Source: Didymella arachidicola
Taxonomy: Eukaryota; Ascomycota; Dothideomycetes; Pleosporales; Didymellaceae
Assembly (NCBI GenBank): GCA_016630955.3
Contig: CM049996.1
Coordinates: 868,001-932,000, forward strand
DNA: 64,000 bases
Direction: 5' to 3'
Under the pieces are notes generated by a model. The model did no database searches, had not been told where the DNA came from, and was given only the letters and a program-made list of their open reading frames with translations. Position 1 is the first letter of the stretch, and the number at the start of each line of letters is the position of its first letter. Positions 53,554 through 64,000 of this stretch are shown piece after piece. Made by a program: the position numbers and the translations under genes.

Positions 53554-55308
53554 TCAGGATTGGGAGCCAGACCCGACGTGATACCCCCGCGCTATTCCGC
53601 TGCGTCCTTGTTCCATCTTGGCTGCGCGCTGCGCCCCCTCACCCTCGGTGTCGGGGTCGTTGTAGTCGCTGCCCAGACCGACCCATGTCCTCTTACTCCG
53701 CAGAAACTCTGCGCCGGGCGACACGACGCCGTTGACTGACGCCAGGGCGGTGGTGGCGCGCTTGGTGAGGGTGTTGGACGCCGGCGTGGGACTATCTTCA
53801 GAAGTCTGCTGGACGGACTTGGGCTTGGGGGTGGAAGAAGAGGAGGCCATGGGACGCGAGTGCGATACATAGCGCCCAGTGCGGAGGTCAAACTCCGGTG
53901 GCTCCGACTCTTCTTCCGAGTCCAAGTCTGCGTCGGGCGTGCCCTCATCTTCCCCCTTTCCCTCTTTCTCCTCCCCCCTCGCACCCTCCAACACAAGATC
54001 CCCGTCTCCAGTATCCTTCGTCTCCAGCACCCCCCCAAAATCCCCCCTCCACTCCCCCGTCCACACCCTCCCCTCCCCCGTCCACACCCTCCCCTCCCCC
54101 TTTAGCGCAATCCCAAGCTCAAACGGCGTAACCATCGGCCTCCAAAAATCCCCGCTCTCCACCAACGAACTCTCCCAGCACCCAACCACAACCCACCCCC
54201 CGACCTCGCTGAAGTTCGCCACCTTGGCCGCGTTGACTTTGCCGACGACAAAGGTGTAGGATTTTTTCCCCGCGGCGGCGATGAGGGATTGTACGTGTGT
54301 GAGCATGGCGGTGTAGTTTTGGACGCTGAGGGTGTTGATTAGGATGCCGAAGACGGGGGTTGTGGCGAGGGCGGTGCAGAGGGCGTAGCGGCGGCGGAGG
54401 AGGGCGTGGGTTGTTGCGACTGAGGCGGTGGGGGAGGACGAGGGCGTGGTGGGGTAGATGTGGGTTGAGGCGACGCGCGAGGAGAGGGTGAGGAGGAGGG
54501 CGGTGGGTGGGGTGGAGATGTGGAAGAGGGACCAGGCGAGCAGGGCCGTCTTGTCGGCTGCGGTGCCCGGCGGGGTTGTGCGGTTGGGGAGGGGGGAGGA
54601 GGGGTTGTGGATGATGGCGGTGGGGAAGAGCGAGGTGTAGCCTGCTTGTTCGAGGCGAGCGTGGAGTGCGGGGATGTGGTGCGCGTAGGGAATGTCGGCC
54701 ATCAGTATAATCATCTGGGACTTGTCCGGGTACGTGGCCTCGAAGGCGGCGGCCGTCTGGGCGAGGTCGAGCGGCGGCGCGGTGAAGACGTAGATGACGG
54801 GCAGGCGCGACGGCGGGGAGAGACACGAGCGGCCGTAGTGGACGACGCAGTCGGCGTCGACGTGCTCGGCCGCCACTTCGTCGACGCAGCACGCGCCGTA
54901 GGAAGTGTCGCCGAGGATGAACAGCCGGTCCGCGTCGTCGCTCTTCTCCTCGAGGCCCATGTTCGTCTCCAGCTGCTCGCCCAGCGCCTCGACCGTCACC
55001 GTCGCCGTCGCCGTCGCATGTGCGCCTGCACGCCCGCTCTGCGCCCGCTTCGCCTTGGCCAGGCCCCGGCTCAGCTGCTCGTACACCCGCGGCGCGTCGA
55101 CGAGCATGTGGTCGGGGAACTGCAGCGCGATCCGGTGCCATCGCCCGTCGCGGATCTCCTTGACTGTGCGCTCGATCTCGTACGTGAGCGCGACCTGCTC
55201 GTCCGACAGCCGCGGGCTCGTCGTGTCGACGGCCGGCGTGGGGTCCTCGAAGATGTGCGTGTCGGGCGTCGAGAGCACGGGCGCCTGTGCGAGCGCTGGG
55301 ACCGCCAT
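53554..55308 (-). CDS. DPH2: diphthamide biosynthesis protein 2
   Basis: Single exon, 584 residues. The open frame reaches up to 55428, but I choose the ATG at 55308 (MAVPALAQAPVLSTPDTHIF), where family similarity begins. Typical motifs: WHRIALQFPDHMLVDAPRVYE, LFILGDTSYGACCVDEVAAEHVDADC (first cysteine region), VHYGRSCLSPPSRLPVIYVF, and a C-terminal part with FGILINTLSVQNY and WESSLVESGDFWRPMVTPFELGIAL. Dph1-Dph2 forms the radical-SAM-type complex that transfers aminocarboxypropyl to a histidine of elongation factor 2, the first step of diphthamide synthesis. A 7-residue tandem duplication (GEGRVWT twice, near 54060-54100) and an acidic stretch lie in the C-terminal third. The stop is 49 bp from that of the convergent Emp65-like gene. 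Confidence 0.93.
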   Translation of the reverse strand: MAVPALAQAPVLSTPDTHIFEDPTPAVDTTSPRLSDEQVALTYEIERTVKEIRDGRWHRIALQFPDHMLVDAPRVYEQLSRGLAKAKRAQSGRAGAHATATATVTVEALGEQLETNMGLEEKSDDADRLFILGDTSYGACCVDEVAAEHVDADCVVHYGRSCLSPPSRLPVIYVFTAPPLDLAQTAAAFEATYPDKSQMIILMADIPYAHHIPALHARLEQAGYTSLFPTAIIHNPSSPLPNRTTPPGTAADKTALLAWSLFHISTPPTALLLTLSSRVASTHIYPTTPSSSPTASVATTHALLRRRYALCTALATTPVFGILINTLSVQNYTAMLTHVQSLIAAAGKKSYTFVVGKVNAAKVANFSEVGGWVVVGCWESSLVESGDFWRPMVTPFELGIALKGEGRVWTGEGRVWTGEWRGDFGGVLETKDTGDGDLVLEGARGEEKEGKGEDEGTPDADLDSEEESEPPEFDLRTGRYVSHSRPMASSSSTPKPKSVQQTSEDSPTPASNTLTKRATTALASVNGVVSPGAEFLRSKRTWVGLGSDYNDPDTEGEGAQRAAKMEQGRSGIARGYHVGSGSQS

Positions 55309-55603
55309 TGTGTGTGGTGTTGGGAGGCTGCCGTGCTTGTTTGGAGGCGTGGCGGGGTCGACGTCGGGAAACTTTTTGGCAGCGGGGCTCACTCGGCTGA
55401 TCAACGAAGAGCCGCATGCAGGGATCACGACTCAGCCATCCACGCGACCCATGATTGGACACTCGTCCTCATCCATAACACGACAGTGGATACAAGTCTG
55501 AGCAATCTGTGAGAATAAACACGTAGAAAAAGTTGTTGGTATCACCTATCAAACGCCCGCTAGCCAACCCTACACCTCTCTCGAGAAAACCCCCCAGAAA
55601 CCC

Positions 55604-57623
55604 CTACACCGCAAACCACACCCCCACCGCCGCCGCCACCACAACCCCCACCATGCTAGGCGCGAACCTCCCAACACCGCTATTCTGAATATACGCCTGG
55701 GCCCTCATCGTCGGAAAATACGGCTCCGAGCTGTCCACCGTCGTCCCATTCCAGCAATAGCTCGCAAAGCACTGCTGACACTGCTCAGGCACGCTCTCGC
55801 CGTTCCGCGCAAAGCTCCTTGACAGCACCGCGCACGCCACACACGCAGGCCAGTCGCTAGCCCCCTCGCGCGACGAGTTGCCCTGCGTAACCACGTCGTA
55901 TCCGTTCTGGATCATCGCGTTGCGCTCCTGCAGCGTGTAGTCGAGCTTGCCGAACGTCGACGTGTTGGACTCGAAGCTGTAAGGCGAGTTGGGAAGGTAT
56001 ACAACCAGAGGGGGGATGTTGTCGCCTGAGGTGACGTTGCTGGCGTTGCAGCCGAAGAACGTGGGGCGGTTGTTGAGGCCGAGCGCCACAAAGGTCGTGT
56101 GCCCTGGGATGTAAGGGAACGAGGTGTGGTTCATGATGGGCGTTCCGGCGCGCTCGAATGTTGCGATGAGCGCCGTGCCGTTGGGGTAGTTGGGCGCCGA
56201 CGGCGCGATTGTGTCTGCGGACGAGTCGACGGCGAAGATGACGTCGACGGCGCGCATGGGCTGGATGACGGGGTTCAGGGGGATGTTCTGGAGATCCTCG
56301 CCGCCGTCGACCAGCGTAAGGCGCGAGTGGTTGAAGCTGGGGTTGCTGTCGTTGTGGAAGCCAAGGAATGGGTTGGGCGAGTAGTCTGCGATGTCGTCCT
56401 GATCCTGCCCAATTTCGGTCAGGACATTGCTGATGACGCTGGTGAGGAAGTCGGGGAGATTGTAGCTCCCCAGGTTCAAAAAGATCTGGTTGAACAACGA
56501 CGAACTCGTGCCCATGACGAAGCCCAGGTTATCAAAACCGGCCACACAGCTTTCGTTCTGAGCAAGAGCGCCGTTGGAAAAGTTAGATCCAATGTACTTC
56601 AACGGTGCAAACCCGTACGTGGTCGGGTCAAACGAACCCATCTCGAACGGATTGAATTCGAAAACGGTAGCATTCAGAGAAACAATGAGGTCGCCGGGGG
56701 AGCGCTCGTCTGCAACCAGAATCGGCATGGGCGCCTCGCCGTTGGAAAAGAGCTGGTCATCCTGGATAGACGAGAACGTATACGCCGGAGCCCCGTCGCT
56801 AGCATTGATCAACTGAAACGACAGCCCGCGGCCATAATAATCGGTAATGGAAGAATTGAACGGCCCAGCTGACGAATCGACCTTATCGTTCACCGTATTG
56901 ACCAAATTGTGATAATAGTCCACCGTGGACAGCAACTGCACGCCCTTGGTCGGAGGGCCCTTGAAAAGCGAATTCTGGAACTGCCAAATCGCAGTCTGAT
57001 CATTCTGGTCCTGGATGCTCTGCACGCTCGTGAAGTTGTTGGCGTAGATACTACCCACCATCCACCCACCACCGGACAGCGCCGACACATACGTCGCAGA
57101 CTGCAGCAACCCCCCCAAATGCCCGCCGCTCGTCGCGTTCCGTGTGCGATTGTCGAACGCGGCGAGAGCTCCAGCGCCGTTGAGAAGAGCGCGGTACCCG
57201 CCGCCCGAGAAGGAAATCGCAATGTTGGGCAGAGCGGTCGTGTTGGTGCGGTGTTTCTCGATATACGCGCCGGCGTCAAAGTTGGAAATGTTGGCACGCG
57301 ACAAAAAGCCTTTCATGGGATCCACGGTGTTGGGCCTCCTCTTCTGCAGCCACGATGTCTCCGAGTCCGAGAGTCTGTCTGCAGAGCGGATGCTGGGGCG
57401 TGTCGACGGACAGTCGACTACAGCAGGCGCGTACCCGTTGGGCGCCTGGGGCGAGGCGCGCTTGTCGAACGCATTGTCGACTCTGCGAGCCTCGATGGCT
57501 TGACGAGCCTCAATCGCAGAAGCTAGGACTGGATCAGCAGACATCGACACATGTCGAAGAAGTCGTCATACAGCTTGCTAGTGTTGACAAGGCCGAGGCC
57601 GTAAGAAAGGAGGTGTATTTCAT
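55604..57623 (-). CDS. secreted, GPI-anchored lysophospholipase/phospholipase B
   Basis: Exons 57623-57572 and 57528-55604 (44-bp intron, GTATGA...CCAG) give 658 residues. The short first exon supplies the signal peptide (MKYTSFLTASALSTLASF); without it the frame would start at an internal ATG at 57550 with no signal. Catalytic block: ISFSGGGYRALLNGAGAL (oxyanion glycines), VSALSGGGWMVGS (nucleophile Ser in GxSGG form) and LTLVDGGEDLQNIPL (catalytic Asp). Many N-glycosylation sites are present (NTT, NAT, NFT, NSS, NHS). A Cys-rich block near the end precedes a hydrophobic tail (SMVGVVVAAAVGVWFAV), as in GPI-anchored Plb proteins. The enzyme removes acyl chains from phospholipids and lysophospholipids at the cell surface. 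Complete and intact. Confidence 0.93.
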
Positions 57624-59328
57624 GTCAGGCTGTAAACGTTCTGAGACGTATCACTCAATCCAGAAAATTGTACACAAGAAAGGGAACCCTCCAACAAATA
57701 CCACCTGACGACCGCGGCGGCGCATCAGTTATATGATGTGAGTACAATCCAGAACGGGAGCGGCGGAATGATCCATGCAGCAGTGTTTCGCTGCCAACAC
57801 CGGATGAGCTAGGAAAGATCTGACCTCATTGAGACTAGGAACACAAACCGGGCGTGGCTGGTTCCCTGATCGTCATCCCGCTTATTTTTGGCCTGCTGGC
57901 TCATTGCACATTGCCCTGTTTGCGAGGGTGGTATGCCGCTGCATACGTACTCTCGCCTTACTCGCCTTATAAGCTCACCGTCGCACTGCTCAAGCTATTT
58001 GCTGACGCCGCAGGAGGTCGCGTGCTGCCGCGAAGGAGGAGACAGGCGTCTGCAAGGAGCAGACCGTCCTGCATTGCGAAACGGCTCGGCACCCGGCATC
58101 GTAGCACAAGGAACGCGATTGGGCTTACTCTGCAGGGCGGCGCGTGCCCTGTGGCTGTGGCACCGCTGCAATCGAATACGAAAACCGCAGTTCATGGAGC
58201 TGACACCACTTCCTTCGCGCCCTAAACCCGCCATAATCCGCCACGGGAAATTGCAGCAGTGAGATGTGGATTGCCCTTTCGATACCGTCGTCAGCGCTTG
58301 CCTGCACTCCTCCCCTCATTGCTGAAGCCCACAGTGCATAAAAACGACTGCAGCTATGACGCCGTTTTCCGCTGTCGCATCAAAACTCGACGACCGGAGG
58401 TTCCGAGTCGTAGACTATGACGTTGTCTTGGAGTTGCGGCGTCGGAAAACGCGTGACGCTACAAATGGATGGAGCTGTGCAGCGCGGCTTTTGATTGGAC
58501 CTCGCACAACCTGCGGACAACGAGTGTCTTGGTACAGTCAGCCCTGCTAAACGAGCAAGAGGATACGCATATACGAAGGGATCCCTGTGGAGTGCCGCAG
58601 CCCGGTGTCCGTAGCATTGCTCTGCTGGCCCGAGTCGTCTTCGATCTTTGAGTGTGCTGCTTGCTAAGGTCCACTTGCGAAGTACGATGTTATACGCTTT
58701 TCAACGTCGATACGCTTCGAACAAGGTTCTTCCGGGTGCGTGAAATGGCTATCGATTGTGGAGCAGTCGCCGGGAGGCGAACGGGTGGCTGCAGGATCCG
58801 TTGCCGAGAAGTGACGATCGATCGACCGAGCAATTGGAGCCGCGAAACAACACAGCACGACAGTTCGAGCACACCGCGTCCGATTTTCTTAGGGAGCCAG
58901 ATGTTCGGTTGGAATGGTGGCGTTTCATGGTCTTCAAGGACCTTTTCATAGTCGCAAACATCTCGGGAAAAATCTGGTAGGGATTTGCTACTGATAACGC
59001 AGACTCGCTCGTCTTGGAACATCTGGTGCAGGCCCTCGTGGCTTGCGCCGGCGCGCATTTTACATGGCCATCAAAACTCAGGGACACGATATAGATACTC
59101 TCACGCCCGGTCGACCCTTGTAAAGGTCCAGTCACTAACAGAAACACGGCAGCAGCATACAATGCGATCCAAAGACGCCCAATGCCAGCGCGCGGCAATT
59201 CATATTGCGCGGCGTGAAGACGCTGGGTGATGTGCAAGCCCACCGCCCTTCAATGCCCTGGAAGCAAAGTCCCCAACTACCAGGCAAGATGCTCAATCTT
59301 GTCAACACGCTTCCAACAAGCAATCGGA
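57624..59328. other. intergenic region
   Basis: 1.7 kb between two divergent genes (phospholipase B and the histidine phosphatase), so it contains both promoters. Frames at 57854-58262 and 58690-59243 are short and lack domain content. Confidence 0.5.
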
Positions 59329-60245
59329 ATGCCTCCCCAGCAACTCACCCTCATTCGCCATGCGCAAGGCTTCCATAACCTCAACATCGAAGGGCATCAA
59401 TTCCACGATCCACGACTAACCCTCGAGGGACAGCAGCAGTGCCGAGATCTCGCCCGGAAGCTAGACGACAAACACTCCATCGATTGCATCATATCCTCAC
59501 CGCTGCTACGAACCTTACACACAGCTCTGCTCGTCTTCGAGGACCCACTGCGCGCGAACCCCGACTTACGCATCATCGCTCTGCCCGAGCTACAAGAGAC
59601 CTCCGATCTACCATGTGACATCGGAACCCCAGTCGATGAACTGGAGCAAGAATTCAAAGACAAGCCCATAGACTTCTCCTTCGTACCAGCTGACTGGACA
59701 GACAAGACGACTGGCATCTTCACCCCACAGAGCGACCGCATCGCAGCTCGATGTCGAAAGGCTAGACATTTCCTAGCTAGCCTGCGCGCAAAGCATGTTG
59801 CTGTGGTCGCTCACGGCGCTGTTCTGCACTATCTGACAGACGACTGGTATGGCGCTACTAGCGGGATTGGTAAGGTATAACTCCCGTGCTCGGGCATCGT
59901 GCTGATTTCTACGTAGGGACAGGCTGGTTTAACTGCGAAGCGCGTATCTACCGCTTCGATACATCGACCGAGTCCAATATCGTTGACGCAGCGATAGTCG
60001 AGACTGATGAGTCGCGGGCGAGAAGAATGATGAACACGTGCCGGTTTGAGGAAGTGCGGCAGTTTGAGATGAGGAAGGAAGCTGAGAGATCGTGGGCGGC
60101 TGATGGGTATATTGTGCTTTGTGATTCTAATGTTGGAGACCTCGCTGGTGGGGGGAATGAAAGTAAACCCGAGCAGTCGGGGGTGAAAGGGTTGAGGTCA
60201 AGACTGAAGGTAAAACGATACATTTTCAAGTGTTGCATATTGTAA
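59329..60245 (+). CDS. histidine phosphatase superfamily protein
   Basis: Exons 59329-59869 and 59917-60245 (47-bp intron, GTAAGG...GTAG) give 289 residues. The RHG-type motif TLIRHAQGFHN is at about residues 7-17, and the second catalytic His lies in VAVVAHGAVLHYL. After the intron the frame reads TGWFNCEARIYRF. The N-terminal half resembles phosphoglycerate-mutase-like phosphatases of fungi. The reaction is a phosphotransfer through phosphohistidine; substrate unknown. The start is the ATG at 59329 (MPPQQLTLIRHAQG); the frame is open a little further upstream without ATG support. The tail after about residue 240 is basic and not typical of a catalytic domain. Confidence 0.88.
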
Positions 60246-60534
60246 GTACTCTTCAAAGCTCATAGTTAATCAAATTCCCGATCCATGCCGATATAGAGCG
60301 AACTATATGTTGATTTTTACGCTGCAATCACATGTAGGAGGACGCAAGGAAGTGATGAAGATGAAGATGCCGTGTCCTTGCTTACCTTCATCACAGCCGA
60401 GGTAGATTACTAGCGCTATCCAAATTACTTAACAACTACCAAGTAATCAGCTCGACGCGACTACAACTCGAACAACTTCAGCTACCGCGCAGACATTTGC
60501 TTGTCAAAATATAGTCAGAACTTAACCAACGACA

Positions 60535-61506
60535 ATGGCAGATGCTCCACCAAAGCCCTTCGCAGAACAGCTTGCCTTCCAAGAGCTGGGCGAAAACTCA
60601 TGGACAACATTACATCCTCCTCAGCGCATGGGCAATGCGCTGCCAATTGCCTACGGTGGCTACGCAATCGCAGTAGCCTGCAAAGCCGCGTGTCTCTCAG
60701 TCCCTGAAGGATACCACATCTATTCGTTCCTCGGCAACTACCTCGGCCCTGCTTCCACAGACCGACCATTGCGAGCCACCACACGCACAGTACGCCAAAC
60801 ACGCACCTTCGCAACACGCCATGTCGAAGTCAGCCAAATCCAAGACGACGGCAAAGCGCGAATCTGCCTCTTCGCAACCGCCGACTTCCAAGCCAAAGAA
60901 AAAGGGAGCATGTTCGAGTACTCCCGCCCACCAACAAAGACGTACTCCGGCCCCGCAGGCCTCCCATCCACCTTGGACATCGCCGCAACCCTCCTCAAAG
61001 CCGGAAAAATCACACAAGACACACACGACTCCTTCGCCAAAGCCTTCCGCGTCAACGCCTCCCTCTTCAACATCCACCCCTGCCCGGAAGGCATCTTCGC
61101 CCAAAACCTCTCCGGCATCGCCAAATCCCTCCCCCACACCCAAGACGCCCTCCCCCTCCCCTCCCGCACAACAGCAGACTGGTTCCGCAGCGCGACACCC
61201 CTCACTCCCATCGACAACCTCGCCGCGCTGACTTTCTACAGCGACGGCGCGCTGTCCTTCTGCCCCCTTTCGTTCAGCCACTTGTACCTTGACGATAGTG
61301 CTGCGTGCTCCAGTCTCGACTTTGCGCTGAGGTTCTTTGGGGAGGTGGATGTGGAGAAGTGGCATTTGAGGGAGATTGGGACGAGGGTGGGAAGTGGGGG
61401 GAGGACGTTTAGCGAGTGTTGGATTTGGGATGAGTGGGGGAAGGCGGTCGCGACGATGAGTCAGCAGAGTATTATGAGGGTTTGGCCGGAGGGGTGGAAA
61501 TTGTGA
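60535..61506 (+). CDS. acyl-CoA thioesterase II (TesB-like, double hot dog)
   Basis: Single exon, 323 residues, ATG at 60535. The first hot-dog half has LPIAYGGYAIAVACKAA and IYSFLGNYLGPASTDRPL, then RQTRTFATRHVEVSQ with QDDGKARICLFATADF. The second half has the later strand set with LAALTFYSDGALSFCPLSF and FSECWIWDEWGKAVATMSQQSIMRV. This is the layout of TesB/Acot8-type enzymes, which hydrolyse acyl-CoA to free acid and CoA, often in peroxisomes. The C-terminus is GWKL, not a consensus SKL signal, so peroxisomal targeting is doubtful. A G-rich run of about 15 bases starts just after the stop. Confidence 0.9.
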   Translation: MADAPPKPFAEQLAFQELGENSWTTLHPPQRMGNALPIAYGGYAIAVACKAACLSVPEGYHIYSFLGNYLGPASTDRPLRATTRTVRQTRTFATRHVEVSQIQDDGKARICLFATADFQAKEKGSMFEYSRPPTKTYSGPAGLPSTLDIAATLLKAGKITQDTHDSFAKAFRVNASLFNIHPCPEGIFAQNLSGIAKSLPHTQDALPLPSRTTADWFRSATPLTPIDNLAALTFYSDGALSFCPLSFSHLYLDDSAACSSLDFALRFFGEVDVEKWHLREIGTRVGSGGRTFSECWIWDEWGKAVATMSQQSIMRVWPEGWKL

Positions 61507-62147
61507 GGGGGGTGGGGGGGGGGGGGTGCTGCGGGATAAGGATTGTGCGAGACTAGTGTGGTCGATGTGCTTTTGAGGTTGGATCTGACTTCGACTTCTT
61601 CCTGAAGTAAACTTACCCCGTAAACACCATTTCATACAAGCGTATACTTGGTCTAGTGAACACTCACCTTGCGCTTATTGCATGAATCAATGAGATGGAC
61701 TCATAGATTCGGTCCTGACATGCATCGTCTCTGTCGGCCCTTATACATACCACTATATGCGTGATACCATGTTTCGTTCACAAAGTGTCCAGAGTGCATC
61801 TCTTCCCCACTCTCAGCCTTACTTCTTTGGATGTTTAGTTGTGTTGGCAGAACAGACAATGCCTTCAAGCTACGTCGAAGGACTGTGTTTGGATCGCCTT
61901 GCTACTACGAGCTTGAGCTATACCAATCTGTCATTCAGCCTAGACCTTTATGAAGCACTGGCATGGGGAAGAGTAAGCCCACCATGAACGTGACACTCGA
62001 GAGCTCTTGTCATGGATTGGGCAGAACGGACTTACTTCTGAGAAAGGACCACAAGAAGCCCCTTTAACGCGATTCGTTCTCCCTAGTATGTGATTCAGCA
62101 CCGGAAGTGATTCGTTGCCGAAAAGAGGGTTGGTGACTTTGCCCATC
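61507..62147. other. intergenic region between convergent genes
   Basis: 641 bp with a poly-G tract near 61513-61528 directly after the thioesterase stop. No gene supported. Confidence 0.5.
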
Positions 62148-63931
62148 CTATCTCTTCCCACCAACAATCCCAATCCCTCTAATAAAAACCAGGACGATGA
62201 CCAGTGACACGCCACTCATCCCAAAATTAAACCACGCCGTCCCTCTTATCCCAATCTTTAGCGCCGGATCCCAAGCCCGCAACCCATGCCCTTCCTCGCC
62301 AACCCGATCAACACTAACACCCATTTCCCTCGCGACAATCGCCGTCTGCACCGCCGTAGCAAGCGCAAGCCCAATCGCGCGTCCAATCTGCCCAACCGCC
62401 GTGATCAACGCGCCGCCCAGCGAGGCATCCTCGGGGGGAAGCGTCTTCGCCACGAACAGCGTCAACACGGGGAAAATCGTATCGGCGCCGCACACGCAAA
62501 ACACCATGGCGGGAAATCCGTACGCCCAGTACGTTGTGTTCTCTGGAATCGGGATGGCGAAGAGAAGGCTCGACATGCTGACTGCGAAGGTGCTGAAGAT
62601 GAGGATGTAATCGCCACGGATGTGCGAGAGGAGGAAGCCTGTGATTGTTGCGACTATGATGCCTGTTACGCCGTTTGGGATGAAGCGGAGTGTTGTTTGG
62701 ATGACGCTCAAGCCTTGGAAGTCCTGGAACCAGTAGGTTGCGAAGATGAGGTAGTTGTTGAACGAGGAGAAGAAGAGGCCCATTAGCACGTTTGCCCATG
62801 TGAACTTTCGGTTTGCGAAGATTGACATTTTCATGAGCGGTCGTTTCTCGGTTCTTGTCTCGAGGTGGTGTTGCCAGAATCCGAACGCTAGGATGATGAG
62901 CAGTGAGACGACGATTAGACTGGGCACCCATGGTGTGCGCCAGCCGACGACGTTGCCTTCCGAGAGCGCAAAGAGCAGCATGATCAGCCCGATGGTTATG
63001 AGCGTGCCTCCAATCCAGTCCACAGTGTTCCGCGTAGTGGGCTCGGGCAGCGGAGGAGGCAGCGGGATGACAAAGAAGCTAGTGGTTGTGGAGATGGCAG
63101 ACACCATACCGAAAATCCAGAATACCCATTTCCAGTTGAGGTACTCGGCGACAACACCGCCCTGTACACGGTTAGTGCTCAAGTCGATTGTCTCTCGGGT
63201 GGTAGATTGGACCCACGAAGATATTACCGAAAATCCCGCCTAGAGGAGCACCGGCACCGAAGCATCCAAAGGCAATATCCTTCATACGACCCGGTGGAAA
63301 AGTCACACCTAGGATACCTAAAGCAGTTGGCGCCATGGCGGCGGCAGCCAGACCCTGAAGACCTCGCATGATGTCGAAGCCAATTTCGTTGGTGATGAAA
63401 GGAGGTATAATGGATGTGGCTGTGAAAAAGGCCGACCCCCAGATGAAAATGAGTCGGCGTCCATACACATCTGCCAATCTACCCCACAGTAACTAATTCT
63501 CTGTCAGCAGGCTCTTCATCCAAAGGGACATTCTGTACATACGAGGAAACAGCCAAAAGTAAGGTTGTACGCCGACACAATCCATTGCTGTCGACTTGTT
63601 GGTATATCAAGTGCTTCACCGATCGTCGGCAGAATGATGACAGAAGCCTGAACCGCCATTGTCTATTCGTGGTATATCAGTTCTCATCATTACTAGCTGT
63701 CGGTCACCTAAGCCAGACACTCACACTCAAGAACGGCGCTGCAGCAACAGTAGCCACCAATGCCAAAGTCCTCGCCTTTGAGAACGGCAGTCCAGGCTCT
63801 GAAGAACTCGTTTGCGTCCTTACGACCTCCGTTCCGTTTTGATGAACCTGTACATCTGCGCTTTTCTCAACATCATCGACCTCATTGTCTTTTGTTACAA
63901 TCCCGTCCGCCTTCTTGAATCCATCATCCAT
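62148..63931 (-). CDS. MFS drug/H+ antiporter-type transporter
   Basis: Exons 63931-63725, 63662-63543, 63492-63217 and 63161-62148 give 538 residues. All introns are short and keep frame. The N-terminal 45 residues are charged and cytosolic. Membrane segments begin with TLALVATVAAAPFLS. MFS motif A is LWGRLADVYGRRLIF, and a motif-C-like stretch reads GAGAPLGGIFGNIFGG. A run of further hydrophobic segments follows, ending with a 13th/14th-like segment near FNFGMSGVSLVIVLVFIRG. This suggests a proton-driven exporter of the multidrug (DHA2-like) group; substrate is unknown. The ATG at 63931 is the first in frame; a GTG lies six bases upstream. It stands alone, not in a metabolite cluster visible here. 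Confidence 0.9.
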
Positions 63932-64000
63932 CTCCACAGATAGATTGAGGAAGGCCCTGGGTACTGATGTGAATATAAGTTTTCGCTCTACTTTACTCCG

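Noticed and set aside
54119..55462. 447-codon minus-strand frame overlapping DPH2
   Set aside because: Arg/Pro/His-rich shadow in another frame of the same strand; no family similarity.
54520..55512. 330-codon plus-strand frame antisense to DPH2
   Set aside because: Val/Arg/Gly-rich antisense shadow caused by GC-biased codons on the minus strand; DPH2 motifs are on the other strand.
1..64000. A biosynthetic or defence gene cluster
   Set aside because: No core synthase, tailoring enzymes or defence module; the single MFS gene at the right edge is not enough to claim a cluster.

Overview
The window is a gene-dense piece of a filamentous ascomycete (Pezizomycotina) nuclear chromosome, probably Dothideomycetes. 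The basis is short GT-AG introns (39-62 bp), moderately high GC, the gene content (Cdc24 GEF, epsin, YANK kinase, 2EXR proteins, GPI-anchored phospholipase B, HSPA12-like Hsp70), Fot1/pogo-type transposons and an AT-rich island that looks mutated by repeat-induced point mutation (RIP). Class-level placement is inference. I saw no rRNA, CRISPR array or convincing tRNA.

Layout: 1-1.8 kb, 3'-truncated F-box/WD40 gene (-). 4.2-7.3 kb, CDC24 (+). 8.5-10.4 kb, F-box/WD-like protein with an RG-rich tail (-). 11.3-13.2 kb, G-alpha-like protein with every nucleotide-binding motif degraded (+). 13.4-14.3 kb, small bZIP (-). 16.9-17.8 kb, 2EXR protein (-). 18.6-20.5 kb, epsin (-). 21.6-23.2 kb, four-finger C2H2 factor (-). 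24.4-25.2 kb, unresolved coding-like patches. 25.5-26.8 kb, AT-rich island with an 18-bp minisatellite and a 432-bp MITE. 28.6-29.9 kb, flavohemoglobin (-). 31.3-35.7 kb, a fungal gene split by an intact 2.1-kb pogo element. 36.0-38.3 kb, HSPA12-like Hsp70 with a one-base frameshift (+). 40.5-42.6 kb, STK32/YANK kinase (-). 45.8-47.9 kb, a second pogo element with one nonsense codon. 48.9-50.1 kb, 2EXR protein whose frame continues past its stop into decayed 17-residue repeats (-). 50.7-53.5 kb, Emp65/TAPT1 membrane protein (+). 53.6-55.3 kb, DPH2 (-). 55.6-57.6 kb, phospholipase B (-). 59.3-60.2 kb, histidine phosphatase (+). 60.5-61.5 kb, TesB-like thioesterase (+). 62.1-63.9 kb, MFS transporter (-).

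The genes do not form one pathway; most are housekeeping or signalling loci with their own promoters. The most informative part is 31-48 kb. Two related pogo elements share near-identical outer TIR sequence. One is intact and sits in a coding exon of a host gene. The divergent neighbour of that host gene, an Hsp70-like gene, carries an independent frameshift. A divergent gene pair thus appears to have lost both members by different events. The other unusual items are the pseudo-GTPase G-alpha, the near-zipperless bZIP and the repeat tail behind the 49-kb stop codon.
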